DNA of 64,000 bases from [Muricauda] lutisoli (nom. illeg.) (GCF_017313105.1 NZ_JAFLND010000003.1:124001-188000); one strand, 5' to 3'. Shown: positions 16,164 to 25,799, numbered from the stretch's first letter. Translations and numbers: made by a program. Notes: generated by a model from the letters alone, not told the origin.

Positions 16164-17675
16164 TTATTTGAGTTGAAATTCGGGTTCTCTTGATATATGA
16201 CGCAATAAAACGTAGACTTGGGTAGGAACTTCCATACTTGATGATAGCACCCACCATCCGTTACCGCCAGGAATATAATCCGATGAATAATATTCCTCCG
16301 GGACATCATCTATTTTGAAAGCATCCACGGCTTTTTCAAAATCAGCATCCGTTAAAAGGCCCTTGGGCGTAAATTTGTTCACCAATGCCCTCACCACTAT
16401 CTCCGGATTACTGGTATTGCTGTCGGCGGGGCCAACGGCATCCATGGCCAAAGTTCTGAACTGTTCTGGGTCGTTTTGAAAAAAACGGTCTATGAACACC
16501 TCCATGGTGAGCCATCGCCCAATAATGAAATTGGTGTTGATCCACGTTCGGTCTCGTTGCCATCCTTCCACTTCGGGAGGTTGAAAAAAACGTTGTCCGA
16601 TCAAGGAACAAGCATCGATCATATTTAAAACAGTTCCATCATCATAAGAGAAACCGGTTTCCTTTAGAAAGTTGAAGTATAGGTCTGCAGGACTTTTTAT
16701 AATGACCCCAATGGCGGTTTCATCAAAAAAGTGTTGACTTTTAAAAAGCTGGCGTAATACAGGTGCTATCTCAAAACCATTACTAATAAAGGTTTGGGCC
16801 AACCCATCAATAATCTGAGGTGCGATTCCTCCATCTTCGTTGGTGGAATCGGGATGAACAAAGAACTCATATAATTTTTTACAGATGAACCAGCCAATCT
16901 CATCTGGCCTTTGATTAAATAGGATATCGATAACATCATCGTATCCCCAATTTCCTGTTTGACCAAATATGGTCTTGTTCTCGGTATTGAATTCTGTTGG
17001 GTCGAAAGTTACTTGGGTACACCCTTCCTCACCGCGTTCCGTATATCCTGATAAAGCTTTGGAAGTTTCGATGATGTCGTCTTCGGTGTAGTTGTTTCCC
17101 TCTCCCAAGGCAAATAGCTCGTACAGTTCACGTGCATAGTTTTCGTTGGGGTTATCCCCTCTGTTCCGAACACCATCCAAATAATAGAGCATGGCACTGG
17201 TAAGGCCAATTTCGCTGGTAAAGGTCTTAAAATTGCCCAAGGCATTTCGCTGCAAGCAATTCATATAATAATACAAGAACTGTGGACAACTATAAGTTTC
17301 CAACTGGGTTACAAAGTGGTTGCTCCAGAAAAAGCTCATTCTGTCCAGCAACTCATTACTTACTAAAGCATTTCCATATGTGGTAGTAAAATCTTCAATT
17401 TGAGCCCTACGTAATTGGCGAGCCATATCCTCGTCTGCAGGGTAATTGGCATCGTTCCAATCCGCCCATTCAGGTGCTGGTATGATGGGCGCGGCCAACG
17501 CTTGATTTACCAAATTATCGACTAAAGTATCGGCTGTTTGTCCAACAGCGGCATTGATGGTTTGCACCGAAGCACTGAAACCAAGCCTTCGGTACAAGTG
17601 GGCAGCACGTAACTTGTCCAATGGAGTAGTGTACGGCGCCAAGGTTGAGGAATTACAATTGATAAAGTAGTCCAT
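16164..17675 (-). CDS. DUF1800 family protein
   Basis: 503 residues. The family signatures are clear: LRAAHLYRRLGFSAS near residue 23, FFWSNHFVTQLE, and NENYARELYELFALGEGNNYTEDDI near residues 178-202. DUF1800 proteins are large helical proteins of unknown function that occur as the first gene of a pair with DUF1501. Here the stop lies 10 nt before the DUF1501 ATG, so the two are co-transcribed and probably act together. No convincing signal peptide is seen, which raises the question of how, or whether, it follows its exported partner. Start ATG at 17675. Confidence 0.92.
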   Translation of the reverse strand: MDYFINCNSSTLAPYTTPLDKLRAAHLYRRLGFSASVQTINAAVGQTADTLVDNLVNQALAAPIIPAPEWADWNDANYPADEDMARQLRRAQIEDFTTTYGNALVSNELLDRMSFFWSNHFVTQLETYSCPQFLYYYMNCLQRNALGNFKTFTSEIGLTSAMLYYLDGVRNRGDNPNENYARELYELFALGEGNNYTEDDIIETSKALSGYTERGEEGCTQVTFDPTEFNTENKTIFGQTGNWGYDDVIDILFNQRPDEIGWFICKKLYEFFVHPDSTNEDGGIAPQIIDGLAQTFISNGFEIAPVLRQLFKSQHFFDETAIGVIIKSPADLYFNFLKETGFSYDDGTVLNMIDACSLIGQRFFQPPEVEGWQRDRTWINTNFIIGRWLTMEVFIDRFFQNDPEQFRTLAMDAVGPADSNTSNPEIVVRALVNKFTPKGLLTDADFEKAVDAFKIDDVPEEYYSSDYIPGGNGWWVLSSSMEVPTQVYVLLRHISREPEFQLK

Positions 17676-17845
17676 AGCAATTTCTGGCGTTAATTTGGTA
17701 CATAGTTTTGGGGCAACTATATGCTTATGCTAGTGTTGGATGTGGTTCAATTGAGCCAACAAATTACAATCTTAACGCTCTAATATCCATGAACGACCAA
17801 ATTTTTCGATGAAATGCATAATTTTTTTAAATCTTTGCAAAATCT

Positions 17846-18205
17846 ATGGCAAATCATAACACATTTGGGAAACTCGGAGAACAAAAGGCCGTAGACTTTT
17901 TAAAGGCTTCAGGGTATGAAATCAAAGTACGTAACTATCGTTATCTCAACGCCGAAGTGGATATCATCGCCGAAAAGGATGGCATCTTGGTGGTTGCTGA
18001 GGTAAAGTCAAGAAACAAAGGGTTCCTCGAAGATATTTCCGATGTGATCTCGCCTAAAAAAATCAAACTTTTGACCATGGCCGCCAATCATTATTTAGAG
18101 GAAATCGATACCGATTTGGAGGTGAGATTTGATGTGATCACCGTGATAAAAAACAGCAATGATTTTGAAATTGAGCACTTTGAAAACGCGTTCTATCATT
18201 TTTAA
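17846..18205 (+). CDS. yraN: YraN family protein (UPF0102, endonuclease-like fold)
   Basis: 119 residues, typical length. UPF0102 motifs are present: GEQKAVDFLKASGYEI, VRNYRYLNAEVDIIAEKDGILVVAEVKSR and the late FDVITVI strand. The D-x-x-A-E-x-D and E-V-K residues match the PD-(D/E)xK-like nuclease core of this family, although enzymatic activity has rarely been shown. The frame starts at ATG 17846 in an AT-rich leader. The next plus-strand gene follows after 54 nt but has its own promoter match. Confidence 0.93.
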   Translation: MANHNTFGKLGEQKAVDFLKASGYEIKVRNYRYLNAEVDIIAEKDGILVVAEVKSRNKGFLEDISDVISPKKIKLLTMAANHYLEEIDTDLEVRFDVITVIKNSNDFEIEHFENAFYHF

Positions 18206-18212
18206 CCATTTG

Positions 18213-18240
18213 TTTGTTTTGTAACAATATGTTATTTTTG
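18213..18240 (+). promoter_or_regulatory. Promoter of the ACT-like gene
   Basis: TTTG at 18213-18216 and TATTTTTG at 18233-18240 match the Bacteroidota -33 (TTTG) and -7 (TAnnTTTG) boxes with a 16-nt spacer, one nt shorter than usual. It ends 20 nt before the ATG at 18260. Confidence 0.5.
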
Positions 18241-18259
18241 TTCAAAAGCAACCTAAATA

Positions 18260-18919
18260 ATGAAAACAATATCTGCTGTAGTAGAGCATTACATCAAGAA
18301 GAAACCTTTCCTTCAGACAGCCTTGGCTCAAGGGATCATCAACCTTACCTCTTTATCTCGACAAATAAAACCTGAAATCGCCGAAGAATTGGGTAAAGAT
18401 GTAAAGGATGGCGCCATTGTTATGGCGCTCAAACGTCTTTCGGATGATTTGGAGTTTAGGGCCACCCACAAAATTGTAAAAGTGCTCAAAAATATTGGTG
18501 AGATCACAGTGCGTTCCAACCTGACGGATTACACCTTTCTGGCTTCCGATACGATACTGCAACAACAAGCTAGATTGTTGGAGGAGGTAAACGCCAACCA
18601 AGATGTTTTCTATACCTCTTCGCGAGGTGTAAACGAAATCAACATTGTGATCAGCAATGTAATGGATGGGGTAGTGGAAAAGTATTTTAAAATGGAGCGC
18701 TGCACCCAAAAGGCGGAAGGACTTTCTTCCATTACCGTGAAGTTGCCCGCCGAGAACGTTTCCGTACCCGGAATTTATTACTTCATCTTTCAGCGATTGG
18801 CCTGGGAGGGTATTGTGCTGTATGAGGTGATTTCCACAACCAACGAGTTTACTATTTTGGTGAACGATGAACAGGTAGACGTTGCTTTCAAAACAATAAA
18901 AGACTTAAAATCACTTTAA
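18260..18919 (+). CDS. ACT-domain-like protein related to aspartate kinase regulatory regions
   Basis: 219 residues. Residues 1-80 form a helical N-terminal part (SAVVEHYIKKKPFLQTALAQ, ALKRLSDDLEFRA). The rest resembles tandem ACT-type beta-alpha-beta units: GEITVRSNLTDYTFLASD, VNEINIVISN, GLSSITVKLPAE and GIYYFIFQRLAWEGIVLYEV followed by TTNEFTILVNDEQVDVAFKTI. The last segment closely matches the effector-binding end of aspartokinases. There is no kinase domain. Homologues in Flavobacteriia are, as I recall, often annotated aspartate kinase for this reason, which would be misleading. Probably a stand-alone amino-acid sensor; ligand unknown. Confidence 0.75.
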   Translation: MKTISAVVEHYIKKKPFLQTALAQGIINLTSLSRQIKPEIAEELGKDVKDGAIVMALKRLSDDLEFRATHKIVKVLKNIGEITVRSNLTDYTFLASDTILQQQARLLEEVNANQDVFYTSSRGVNEINIVISNVMDGVVEKYFKMERCTQKAEGLSSITVKLPAENVSVPGIYYFIFQRLAWEGIVLYEVISTTNEFTILVNDEQVDVAFKTIKDLKSL

Positions 18920-18994
18920 AATAGGTTTCCTTTTTACAGGTCTAAACTAAAAAGCCATCTTCTTCGTTCTTGATGGAGACACTTTTTGGAAATA

Positions 18995-20977
18995 ATGACC
19001 AAGAAAAGGATTCTTTACGGTATTCTAGGCTTAATAGTACTGTACCTGTGCTATTTGGCCTATATTTTTATACTATCTCCGAGGACCAACCTGCAGTCCA
19101 TTTACTTGATTCCGAAGGATGCTGTTTTCATTATTGAATCGGAACAACCCGTAGAAAGTTGGGAAAAAATCAGTAAGAGCGAAGCCTGGCACCACCTTAA
19201 AAAGAACGACTATTTTTCCGATCTTACCGAAAATATTCAAAGAGTAGATTCTGTTTTCAACGACAATCATAAACTATTCGAGTTTTTTGACAACCGTTCC
19301 CTGTTTATATCCATCCATATGATTTCCCAAAAGGATTATGGGATTTTTTATGTGCTGGACCTTAAACGAATAGCAAAACTGCAATTGCTCAAAACCTATT
19401 TGAACACTTTATTGGATGATGGTTATGTGCTAAGCAAACGGACGTACCACAAACACGAAATTTTGGAAGTACACGACAGGGAGAGCAAGGAAACCATGTA
19501 TCTGGCCTTTATCAAAAACCAGTTGGTGGCTTCCTATACACATACCTTGGTCGAAGCTTCCATTGATCAGTATATGGAACCGGTTTTGGGACGTAACCTC
19601 AATTTTTTGGAAATCAATCAGAAAGTCGGGCATGAAGATCTGTTTCGATTGTACACCCAGTACCATTATTTTGATGATTACATTAAAATGTATTCGGACA
19701 GACCTTCCGATTGGGTAAAACGGGTTAGCGAAAACTTTTTGTTCTCGGGCTTCTATTTTGATTTGGATGATAACAGCACGCTTACGGCCAACGGATATAC
19801 CAACATCAGCGCCGTGAACGAATACTATTTGGAAGCACTGCAAAAATCGGGCAAGGCAGAGCGCTCCATTCCCGAAGTGGCACCGAATAGCACAGCACTC
19901 TACATTAGTTATGGGTTTGATAGCTTCACCGAGTTCTACAGGAATTTCGAGATGGTACAGCAGAACGACCCCGAACAGTTCGAGAGCTATCAAGAGGGAA
20001 TTGGCAAGGTGGAAAAAATCCTCAAAATCGATATAAAGGAAAATTTTGTGAGTTGGATCGGTGATGAAATCGCCGTACTTCAAATTCAATCCCACATTAC
20101 CAAAGGTAAAAATGATGTTGCGCTTGTGCTCAAAGCCAACGATGCTAAAGATGCCAAAACCAATTTGGATTTTGTGGTGGAGCAGATCCGCAAAAAAACA
20201 CCCGTAAAGTTCAAGGCGGTAAATTACAAGGACTACGAAATCAATTTCCTCTCCATCAAAGGATTTTTCAAGATGCTCTTGGGTGGTAGGTTCGAGGAGT
20301 TTGACAAACCTTACTTCACCCAGATCGATGACTTTGTGATTTTTAGTGATAGCCCCAATACCCTAAAGGGTATAATTGATAAGGTTTCAGAAGGAGATAT
20401 ACTTGCGACTTCGGAAAGGTTCAAAAATTTTGATCAAAAGTTTGATTCGGAATCCACCGTGTTCGTTTACAGCAACGTGCTTTTGCTGTTTGATAATATG
20501 TATGCCTTGGCTGATGCCCCGACCAAACAAAAAATGCGCAAGAACAAGGATTTCATTATTTGTTTCCCTCAAGTGGGATTGCAACTGACCCCTGAAGATG
20601 ATTTGTTCGAAAGTCGTTTGGTGCTCAACTATCAAGATGTGGAGGAAGTAAAGAAAGCGATCGGTCTTCCAAAAAGTATCAACACAACGACTCCAAAAAC
20701 TCAAAATACGGTTTCAACCGAGATCACTGATGCGGTTTTCGATCTAAATCCTATCTATCCAACGGATTTAAATGCCAAATCCTTCAGTAAAAAATACCCC
20801 AGCGGAAACATACGGTTTGAAGTGGACTTAAAAGATGGTTTAAAGCATGGCCGTTATGAGGAATTTTATCCGGACGGTACTCGGAAAATCCGTGGCCGCT
20901 TCCGCAATGACGAGCAAGTAGGTACTTGGCGCTATTATGATAAACAGGGCGACCAAGTTCATAAAAAAAGGTTTTAG
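18995..20977 (+). CDS. Membrane-anchored DUF3352-like protein with C-terminal MORN-type repeats
   Basis: 660 residues from the ATG at 18995 (a TTG three codons upstream is less likely). One N-terminal transmembrane helix (ILYGILGLIVLYLCYLAYIF) anchors a large, probably periplasmic domain. The middle shows paired modules with I-P-K-D-A-V-F-I-I-E and SWIGDEIAVLQIQ, and a segment DDFVIFSDSPNTLKGIIDKVSEGD that resembles DUF3352-type folds. The last 55 residues contain two MORN-like units (YPSGNIRFEVDLKDGLKHG and FYPDGTRKIRGRFRNDEQVG), usual in Bacteroidota surface or periplasmic proteins. Function unknown. A REP-like repeat begins 9 nt after its stop. Confidence 0.72.
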   Translation: MTKKRILYGILGLIVLYLCYLAYIFILSPRTNLQSIYLIPKDAVFIIESEQPVESWEKISKSEAWHHLKKNDYFSDLTENIQRVDSVFNDNHKLFEFFDNRSLFISIHMISQKDYGIFYVLDLKRIAKLQLLKTYLNTLLDDGYVLSKRTYHKHEILEVHDRESKETMYLAFIKNQLVASYTHTLVEASIDQYMEPVLGRNLNFLEINQKVGHEDLFRLYTQYHYFDDYIKMYSDRPSDWVKRVSENFLFSGFYFDLDDNSTLTANGYTNISAVNEYYLEALQKSGKAERSIPEVAPNSTALYISYGFDSFTEFYRNFEMVQQNDPEQFESYQEGIGKVEKILKIDIKENFVSWIGDEIAVLQIQSHITKGKNDVALVLKANDAKDAKTNLDFVVEQIRKKTPVKFKAVNYKDYEINFLSIKGFFKMLLGGRFEEFDKPYFTQIDDFVIFSDSPNTLKGIIDKVSEGDILATSERFKNFDQKFDSESTVFVYSNVLLLFDNMYALADAPTKQKMRKNKDFIICFPQVGLQLTPEDDLFESRLVLNYQDVEEVKKAIGLPKSINTTTPKTQNTVSTEITDAVFDLNPIYPTDLNAKSFSKKYPSGNIRFEVDLKDGLKHGRYEEFYPDGTRKIRGRFRNDEQVGTWRYYDKQGDQVHKKRF

Positions 20978-20985
20978 GAAATATT

Positions 20986-21010
20986 GTCATTCTGAGCGTT
21001 GCGAAGAATC
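20986..21010 (+). repeat. REP-like intergenic repeat, copy 1
   Basis: GTCATTCTGAGCGTTGCGAA followed by GAATC, just after the 18995-20977 gene. It shares GTCATTCTGAG and GCGAAg/gATC with 25800-25826. Motifs of this type occur as dispersed intergenic repeats in Bacteroidota chromosomes. Confidence 0.6.
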
Positions 21011-21094
21011 CCTTTTAAAATACACCGATTGGGATGGGTGGATAAATTCGGCAACAATCACTACCTTTCTTGCTTAAAACCAAACCTCCGACAA

Positions 21095-22252
21095 ATGAAA
21101 AACATGCTAGTTGCAGCAGCTCTTCTTGTTGCATTCACGACAACACTGGACACCAGCGCACAACAAATCAATTTCCCCAAACGCTATGAAACTTGGAAGC
21201 CTGCAGAAAAGGGGCAATTCAAGTATGATGAAGTAAAGCTGAACAAAGCGGTGGAATATGCCAATGCCAACGAGTATTCCGGTTCACGAGATATCCGACA
21301 AGCTATTCTGGAGGGTTTTAAACGTGAACCTTTTCATGAAATTCTAGGTCCAACTAAAAAACGAGGCGGTCCTGCGGGCATGATCATGAAAAATGGCTAT
21401 GTGCTGGCTTCGTGGGGAGATACCAAACGGGTGGATATGACCTTTAGTGTTACCAAAAGCTTTTTGTCCACGGTTGCCGGACTTGCCGAAGATCAGGGAT
21501 TGATAAAAGACACCAAGGACAAGGTGATTGATTACATCTGGGATGGCACTTTTGATGGTGCTCATAATTCCAAGATAACTTGGGAGCATTTGTTGCAGCA
21601 AAATTCCGATTGGTCCGGTGAACTTTGGGGCGGAAAAGATTGGGCGGATCGTCCACCAAGTGAAGGCGGTCTGGACGATTGGAAATTCCGAACGCTCAAT
21701 GAACCAGGTACCGTAATGGAATATAACGACGTCCGTGTGAACGTGCTTGCTTATTCGCTTACCCATGTGTGGAGAAAACCTGTACCCATGGTACTCAAAG
21801 AAGAGGTGATGGATAAAATAGGCGCTACCACATCATGGAGATGGTTTGGGTACGATAACGCTTGGACTGTGGTGGATGGCATTAAAATGAAATCCGTAAC
21901 AGGTGGCGGACACTCCGGTGCCGGACTTTTTATTTCCACGGAGGATATGGCCCGTTTTGGCACTCTGTTTTTGAACAACGGGAAATGGGAAGATGACCAA
22001 ATCATTAGTGAAGATTGGATCAAGAAAGCTACAACCCCGTCAGTTCCGAATGTAAATTATGGCTATATGTGGTGGCTCAACCAGCAAGGTGGCCGACATT
22101 GGGAAGGTGTTCCCGAACATGTGTTCTACGCCGCTGGTTTTGGCGGTAACTTTATCGTGGTGGACCAAAAAAGTGGACTGGTCATCGTAACGCGCTGGCT
22201 GGAACCTTCAAAAATTGGGGAGTTCGTAAAACAGGTGTATGAGGCTTTATAG
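21095..22252 (+). CDS. Serine hydrolase (class C beta-lactamase / penicillin-binding-like), secreted
   Basis: 385 residues from the ATG at 21095, which gives a good signal peptide (MKNMLVAAALLVAFTTTLDTSA). An upstream in-frame start would run back across the REP-like repeat. The catalytic S-x-x-K is SVTK at residues 118-121 in MTFSVTKSFLSTVAGLAED, followed by YNDVRVN (the Y-x-N region) and TGGGHSGAGLFISTEDMARFG, matching the K-T-G/H-x-G region of beta-lactamase-related esterases and D-Ala-D-Ala peptidases. Bacteroidota carry many such enzymes; true beta-lactamase activity is not implied. It is monocistronic, with a hairpin downstream facing mfd. Confidence 0.9.
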   Translation: MKNMLVAAALLVAFTTTLDTSAQQINFPKRYETWKPAEKGQFKYDEVKLNKAVEYANANEYSGSRDIRQAILEGFKREPFHEILGPTKKRGGPAGMIMKNGYVLASWGDTKRVDMTFSVTKSFLSTVAGLAEDQGLIKDTKDKVIDYIWDGTFDGAHNSKITWEHLLQQNSDWSGELWGGKDWADRPPSEGGLDDWKFRTLNEPGTVMEYNDVRVNVLAYSLTHVWRKPVPMVLKEEVMDKIGATTSWRWFGYDNAWTVVDGIKMKSVTGGGHSGAGLFISTEDMARFGTLFLNNGKWEDDQIISEDWIKKATTPSVPNVNYGYMWWLNQQGGRHWEGVPEHVFYAAGFGGNFIVVDQKSGLVIVTRWLEPSKIGEFVKQVYEAL

Positions 22253-22279
22253 CTTGGGATAATTCAGTGCACTCGACAC

Positions 22280-22309
22280 GGAATGACATGATGAACTGAG
22301 TTCGTCATG
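22280..22309. repeat. REP-like end and hairpin between serine hydrolase and mfd
   Basis: GGAATGACAT at 22280-22289 is identical to the right end of the 25888-25956 element. Overlapping it is a 10-bp hairpin, CATGATGAAC / GTTCGTCATG (one G-T pair, 3-nt loop). It lies between convergent genes but has no T-run, so it may block readthrough or stabilise 3-prime ends rather than terminate. Confidence 0.5.
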
Positions 22310-22316
22310 ACGCAGA

Positions 22317-25300
22317 TTATGCCGAAACATTTTCCTTTTGAGGAGTAAAAGGCTGAAGAACCTGCAACGCTTTATCCACACTCGTTATCTTATCAAACAC
22401 TAGCAATAATCGTAATCCGTTTCGGGTCTGTTTTTCCTTGAGTTTTACCACTTGTTGGTGCGTTTGTGCGTATTGCAGTATTTGGGTAAATACGGCACTC
22501 TGGTAAAAACTGGATTGCTGGTCCGCTACAAAGTAACCGATGAACTTACCCTTTTTCATAATTACTTTTTCCAAACCAATATGGATGGCAATCCATTTAA
22601 TGCGAACAGAGTTCATCAAATCGACCACAGACTCTGGCAATTCGCCAAAACGGTCCACCAATTGTGCCTCAAATTTTTGTAGACCTTCCTCATCCGCTAC
22701 ATCGTTCAATTGGGTGTACAGGTTGAGGCGCTCGGTTATATTATTGATATAATCATCCGGGAACAGCAGTTCAAAATCCGTGTCTAGCTGCATCTCTTTC
22801 ACATATACTTTTTCCTTGTCGCCCTCTACTTCATCATACAGTTCCTTGAACTCATTTTCTTTGAGTTCATCAATGGCTTCGGACAATATTTTTTGATAGG
22901 TCTCAAATCCGATCTCATTGATAAAACCGCTCTGTTCACCTCCCAAAAGGTCTCCAGCCCCACGAATTTCCAAATCCTTCATCGCAATATTGAAACCACT
23001 TCCCAAGTCTGTGAATTGCTCCAAAGCTTCGATACGCTTTCGGGCCTCGGTGGTCATGACTTCATATGGAGGGGTAATGAAGTAGCAGAAGGCCTTTTTA
23101 TTGCTCCGCCCCACACGTCCTCTCATTTGGTGGAGGTCGCTCAACCCAAAATTGTTGGCATTATGGATAAAAATGGTGTTGGCGTTGGTAACGTCCAAAC
23201 CACTTTCAATAATCGTGGTGGAAACCAATACATCAAACTCACCGTTCATAAAAGCGAGCATTAAGGATTCCAGTTTTTTACCTTCCATTTGCCCGTGGCC
23301 GATTCCAATTTTGGCATCGGGAACCAAGCGTTGGATCATCCCTGCCACCTCCTTGATGTTTTCAATGCGGTTATGGATAAAGAAAACCTGTCCGCCCCTT
23401 TGGATTTCATAGGACACGGCATCCCGAATAATATCCTCGTTCAATCGAATCACTTGGCTTTCGATAGGGTAGCGGTTGGGAGGCGGGGTGTTGATCACGG
23501 AAAGGTCCCGGGCTGCCATCAAACTAAATTGCAAGGTTCTCGGAATTGGAGTGGCCGTTAAGGTGAGCACGTCCACATTTTCTTTAATGGAACGTAATTT
23601 CTCCTTTACCGAAACCCCGAATTTTTGTTCTTCATCCACTATCAGCAAGCCCAAATCCTTGAACTGAACGTTTTTGTTAACCAACTGATGGGTCCCGATA
23701 ATAATATCGATCTTACCAGAGGCCAATCGCTCCAATACATCCTTCTTCTCTTTGGCGGTACGGAAACGGTTGAGATAATCCACCGACACGGGCATCTCTT
23801 TTAATCGCTCCTTGAAGGTTCTGTTGTGCTGAAAGGCCAAAATGGTCGTTGGTACCAAAACAGCTACCTGTTTACCGTTGTCCACGGCCTTGAACGCGGC
23901 ACGAATGGCAACTTCCGTTTTCCCAAAACCAACGTCCCCGCAGATCAAGCGGTCCATTGGCCTTTCGCTCTCCATATCCTTCTTTACATCTTGGGTGCTT
24001 TTTTCCTGATCTGGAGTGTCCTCGTACAAGAAAGACGCTTCCAATTCGTGCTGTAGATAGCTGTCCGGAGCGTATTGAAAACCTTTTTCCAATCGACGCT
24101 TCGCATAGACTTTTATAAGGTCGAAGGCAATTTTTTTGACCCGAGCCTTGGTTTTTTGCTTTAGTTTTTTCCAAGCAGCCGAACCCAGCTTGAATATTTT
24201 TGGTGGTGCCCCGTCCTTACCGTTGTATTTGGATATTTTGTGGAGTGAGTGGATGCTGACATAGAGAATGTCACGGTCGCCATAAATAAGTTTGATGGCT
24301 TCTTGTTTTTTGCCCTCCACATCAATTTTTTGTAATCCACCAAACTTGCCGATACCGTGATCAATGTGGGTAACATAATCCCCAATTTCCAATTTGTTGA
24401 GTTCCTTTAGGGTGATGGCCTGTTTTTTGGCATAGCCATTCTTTAAATGGAATTTGTGGTAGCGTTCAAAAATTTGATGATCGGTATAGCAGGCAATTTT
24501 TAAATCTTGGTCCACAAAACCTTGGTGAAGCGGGAAAATGATGGTCTGATAGTGTACCGTTTCATCCACTTCATCAAAAATATCGTGAAAACGCTTGGCC
24601 TGTTGTTCCGTGGAACAGAAAATATAATTGCTATAACCAGAATCACGATTATCGTTGAGGTTTTCAATGAGCAGGTCAAACTTTTTATTGAAGGAAGGTT
24701 GGGGTTTGATGTTGAACTGGATTTCGTCACCCTGAACTTGTTTTAGGGTCTCACTAGAAACTCCAATCTCAACACATAAATAATCCTGCAATTGCTCTTT
24801 TAACAAAGCTGAATCCAAAAACAGTTCTTTGGGCTTCGCATGTTTTATTTCCTCGCTCAATTTTGCAAAACTCTCCTCCGCTTTTTCAAAAAAGGAATCA
24901 ATACGATCGTAGATCAAAGCCGGATTCTTGGCAAAGACCACCGTTTTGGCAGAAATATATTTCAAGAAGCTTTCCCGAATTTCCTCGGTGAACTTGTTCT
25001 CCACATTCGGGATAATGGTAATCTTTTTTACTTTGTCCGTTGAGAGCTGTGTTTCCACATCAAACGTTCGGATGCTGTCCACTTCATCCCCAAAAAACTC
25101 GATACGGTATGGCTCATCGTGCGAGAACGAAAAAACATCTACAATACCGCCCCGAACAGAAAATTCTCCTGGTTCGGTCACAAAATCCACCCGTTTGAAC
25201 TGATATTCAAAAAGGATCTCGTTTAAAAAATCCAACGAGATCTCGTCGCCTATTTTTATTTTTTGGGTATTCTTGTCGAGTTCCTTCCGTGTGACCACTT

Positions 25301-25712
25301 TTTCAAAAAGCGCATCGGGATAGGTGACGATTATCGCGGGTTTTTTTCTGGAATTGATGCGGTTGAGCACTTCGGCACGCAAAAGTACATTGGCGTTGTC
25401 GGTTTCCTCAATTTGATAGGGTCTACGATAACTTCCCGGATAAAAGAGCACGTCTTTTTCACCGATGAGTTGCTCCAAGTCGTTTAAATGATAAGCAGCT
25501 TCCTCCTTATCGTTTAAAATCAGCAAAAATGGGGATTCAGCGAATTTAAAAGCTTCGGAAATCACAAAGGAAAGCGAGGAGCCGACAAGCCCTTTTATAT
25601 TGATTTTTTGTGATGCAGCGGATTCGTTGTCCCGTGTTTGGGCAATACTATCCCTCAGTTTCCCAAGTTGGGGAGACTGTTCAAAAAGTTGGGAAATCGG
25701 GGTTTTGGTCAA
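22317..25712 (-). CDS. mfd: Transcription-repair coupling factor
   Basis: 1131 residues. Mfd removes RNA polymerase stalled at DNA lesions and recruits UvrA. Domains in order: degenerate UvrB-like module (about 1-300); RNAP-interaction CarD-like domain (KLEIGDYVTHIDHGIGKFGG near 440-460); superfamily 2 translocase with ICGDVGFGKTEVAIRAAF, DEEQKFGVSVKEKL, LTLTATPIPRTLQFSL and QMRGRVGRSNKKA; and a TRCF C-terminal domain. The start appears to be TTG at 25712 (TTG ACC AAA ACC): no ATG lies upstream in frame before non-conserved sequence, and none lies early inside. About 350 nt of repeat-bearing intergenic DNA precede it. Confidence 0.96.
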   Translation of the reverse strand: MTKTPISQLFEQSPQLGKLRDSIAQTRDNESAASQKINIKGLVGSSLSFVISEAFKFAESPFLLILNDKEEAAYHLNDLEQLIGEKDVLFYPGSYRRPYQIEETDNANVLLRAEVLNRINSRKKPAIIVTYPDALFEKVVTRKELDKNTQKIKIGDEISLDFLNEILFEYQFKRVDFVTEPGEFSVRGGIVDVFSFSHDEPYRIEFFGDEVDSIRTFDVETQLSTDKVKKITIIPNVENKFTEEIRESFLKYISAKTVVFAKNPALIYDRIDSFFEKAEESFAKLSEEIKHAKPKELFLDSALLKEQLQDYLCVEIGVSSETLKQVQGDEIQFNIKPQPSFNKKFDLLIENLNDNRDSGYSNYIFCSTEQQAKRFHDIFDEVDETVHYQTIIFPLHQGFVDQDLKIACYTDHQIFERYHKFHLKNGYAKKQAITLKELNKLEIGDYVTHIDHGIGKFGGLQKIDVEGKKQEAIKLIYGDRDILYVSIHSLHKISKYNGKDGAPPKIFKLGSAAWKKLKQKTKARVKKIAFDLIKVYAKRRLEKGFQYAPDSYLQHELEASFLYEDTPDQEKSTQDVKKDMESERPMDRLICGDVGFGKTEVAIRAAFKAVDNGKQVAVLVPTTILAFQHNRTFKERLKEMPVSVDYLNRFRTAKEKKDVLERLASGKIDIIIGTHQLVNKNVQFKDLGLLIVDEEQKFGVSVKEKLRSIKENVDVLTLTATPIPRTLQFSLMAARDLSVINTPPPNRYPIESQVIRLNEDIIRDAVSYEIQRGGQVFFIHNRIENIKEVAGMIQRLVPDAKIGIGHGQMEGKKLESLMLAFMNGEFDVLVSTTIIESGLDVTNANTIFIHNANNFGLSDLHQMRGRVGRSNKKAFCYFITPPYEVMTTEARKRIEALEQFTDLGSGFNIAMKDLEIRGAGDLLGGEQSGFINEIGFETYQKILSEAIDELKENEFKELYDEVEGDKEKVYVKEMQLDTDFELLFPDDYINNITERLNLYTQLNDVADEEGLQKFEAQLVDRFGELPESVVDLMNSVRIKWIAIHIGLEKVIMKKGKFIGYFVADQQSSFYQSAVFTQILQYAQTHQQVVKLKEKQTRNGLRLLLVFDKITSVDKALQVLQPFTPQKENVSA

Positions 25713-25799
25713 TCCAAAAAACTTTGGTGCAAAGATAAACCGCGAAAAGGTTTACTAAAAATGTTTTTTTGGGTTTCTCTTCCATGCTCAAAAATACCT

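Noticed and set aside
16154..16309. 52-codon N-terminal extension of DUF1501
   Set aside because: Would overlap the DUF1800 end by about 145 nt; the ATG at 16153 puts the Tat-like signal in the right place.
22287..22309. Intrinsic terminator between the serine hydrolase and mfd
   Set aside because: The hairpin is good but there is no T-run on either strand; listed as a repeat/hairpin instead.
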